Assembly (NCBI GenBank): GCA_015767355.1
Contig: JADWMH010000122.1
Span: 1 to 6,463 of the forward strand
Direction: 5' to 3'
DNA length: 6,463 nt
Source of the DNA: Gammaproteobacteria bacterium
Lineage (GTDB): Bacteria; Pseudomonadota; Gammaproteobacteria; Chromatiales; Chromatiaceae
The position numbers were made by a program, and so were the translations under genes. Under the pieces are notes generated by a model. The model worked only from the letters and a program-made list of their open reading frames with translations, was not told where the DNA came from and did not search any database. Shown here piece after piece: positions 5,722-6,463 of this stretch (position 1 is its first letter; each line of letters opens with the position of its first letter).

Positions 5722-6463
5722 CTATCTCTCTCTGTAGTGGGATGGTGTCTCTCCGGTCCAGCGTTTGAACGCTCTGGAGAAGGAACTCATCTCGGAGAAG
5801 CCGAGCAGATAGGAAATTTCAGCGAGACCTTTGCTGCTGTCGCGAATATAGCGATCCGCCAGCTCCTGGCGTACGCTGTTCAACTGGGTCTTGAAGGTCG
5901 TCTGCTCTTTCTGCAGCCTTCTCTGCAGGGTTCTGACATTCATATAGAGAGCATCCGCGACCTTGTGGTCATTGATGTTTCCGTCGGGCAACTGTTCAAT
6001 AATCGCTGCTCTGACCCTCTCCTGGATCTTGGTTTTATCCAGTTGAGACAGGTAGTTGATCATATACTGGTCGTGCAACGTTGACAGCAATGGGTTGGAT
6101 CCCTGCAGATGTTTGTCTGCAGACTCCAGCGTCAGCGTGAATTTGTTGTCGGGGGCATCAAAGTTGACCGGGCAGCGGAAGAGTTCGTAAAATTTGCCTG
6201 AACAATCAGGGGCCGGATGGGTTAAGGAAACAGATGCAGGGTTGAATTCAGGTCCATAGTTGGCCCGGCACATGGCAACCAGTATGGCCATGACTGAATC
6301 GGTCCGCGTTGGCTGTTGTCGGGATATGGAGTTGTAGTGCAACACAACGGAAAGCCCGTCACTTGCCTCTTCAATTTCGAAAGCAGCCCCCTCTGTGAGC
6401 ATGCGCATATACTTGGAGAATCGTTGCAACGCTGTGCGCAGGCTGGAACTGCTCAACCAGGCG
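5722..6463 (-). CDS. AraC-family transcriptional regulator, 5' end beyond window
   Basis: Partial gene: the frame is open to the right edge, giving 247 codons, with roughly 90 N-terminal residues missing if it has the usual size of about 330-345. Residue numbers here count from position 6456. The N-terminal part (about 5-125) resembles the arabinose-binding-like ligand domain of AraC regulators such as OruR, with SVSLTHPAP (76-83 region), the FRCPVNFDAPDN segment (93-104) and NPLL (121-124). The C-terminal DNA-binding domain has two helix-turn-helix motifs: HKVADALYMNVRTLQRRL (164-181) and LAEISYLLGFSEMSSFSRAF (211-230), followed by the signature GETPSHYR. It probably senses a small molecule, but ligand and targets cannot be read. 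The stop lies 11 nt before the mfd ATG on the same strand with no terminator between, so the two genes may share a transcript. The TTG at 6456 is unlikely to be the real start. Confidence 0.92.
   Translation of the reverse strand, partial: AWLSSSSLRTALQRFSKYMRMLTEGAAFEIEEASDGLSVVLHYNSISRQQPTRTDSVMAILVAMCRANYGPEFNPASVSLTHPAPDCSGKFYELFRCPVNFDAPDNKFTLTLESADKHLQGSNPLLSTLHDQYMINYLSQLDKTKIQERVRAAIIEQLPDGNINDHKVADALYMNVRTLQRRLQKEQTTFKTQLNSVRQELADRYIRDSSKGLAEISYLLGFSEMSSFSRAFKRWTGETPSHYRER

Overview
The window looks like chromosomal DNA of a gammaproteobacterium. The basis is the close, nearly full-length resemblance of its Mfd and MoeB to what I recall of the E. coli proteins, together with moderately GC-rich coding regions. 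Genus cannot be fixed from the sequence. The intergenic spaces are unusually rich in short palindromic and tandem repeats of the dispersed intergenic kind, which suggests a repeat-laden genome rather than a compact one.

Layout from left to right. Positions 1-206 hold no gene. They contain a small palindromic repeat at the left edge, then a strong rho-independent terminator (155-185) only 21 nt before the next start codon. A MoeB/ThiF-type E1-like adenylyltransferase (207-956, +) follows. Next is a 156-nt spacer with a perfect hairpin and the first copy of a 56-bp repeat. A secreted phosphodiester-glycosidase/DUF2233 protein (1113-1904, +) comes next; its ribosome binding site and start codon lie inside that repeat copy. 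Positions 1905-2242 are a gene-free repeat mosaic between convergent genes. It contains the second, inverted copy of the 56-bp repeat, an imperfect palindrome of about 78 bp, and a tandem TTTCGTG array. The rest of the window is on the minus strand: complete mfd (5710 to 2243), preceded by an 11-nt gap and the C-terminal 247 codons of an AraC-family regulator (5722 to the right edge) whose N-terminus lies outside the window.

Functionally the genes are mostly independent housekeeping or accessory functions: sulfur-carrier activation for molybdopterin (or thiamine) synthesis, an uncharacterised exported glycosidase-like protein, transcription-coupled repair, and a transcription regulator. The AraC and mfd genes are co-directional and nearly abutting, so they may be co-transcribed.

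I do not see a new multi-gene system here. The most interesting signals are in the repeats. An inverted repeat pair brackets the DUF2233 gene, and one copy supplies that gene's translation start. The geometry is such that inversion between the copies would keep the reading frame intact. The terminator sitting almost on top of the moeB start, with no visible Shine-Dalgarno sequence, is the other point worth checking.
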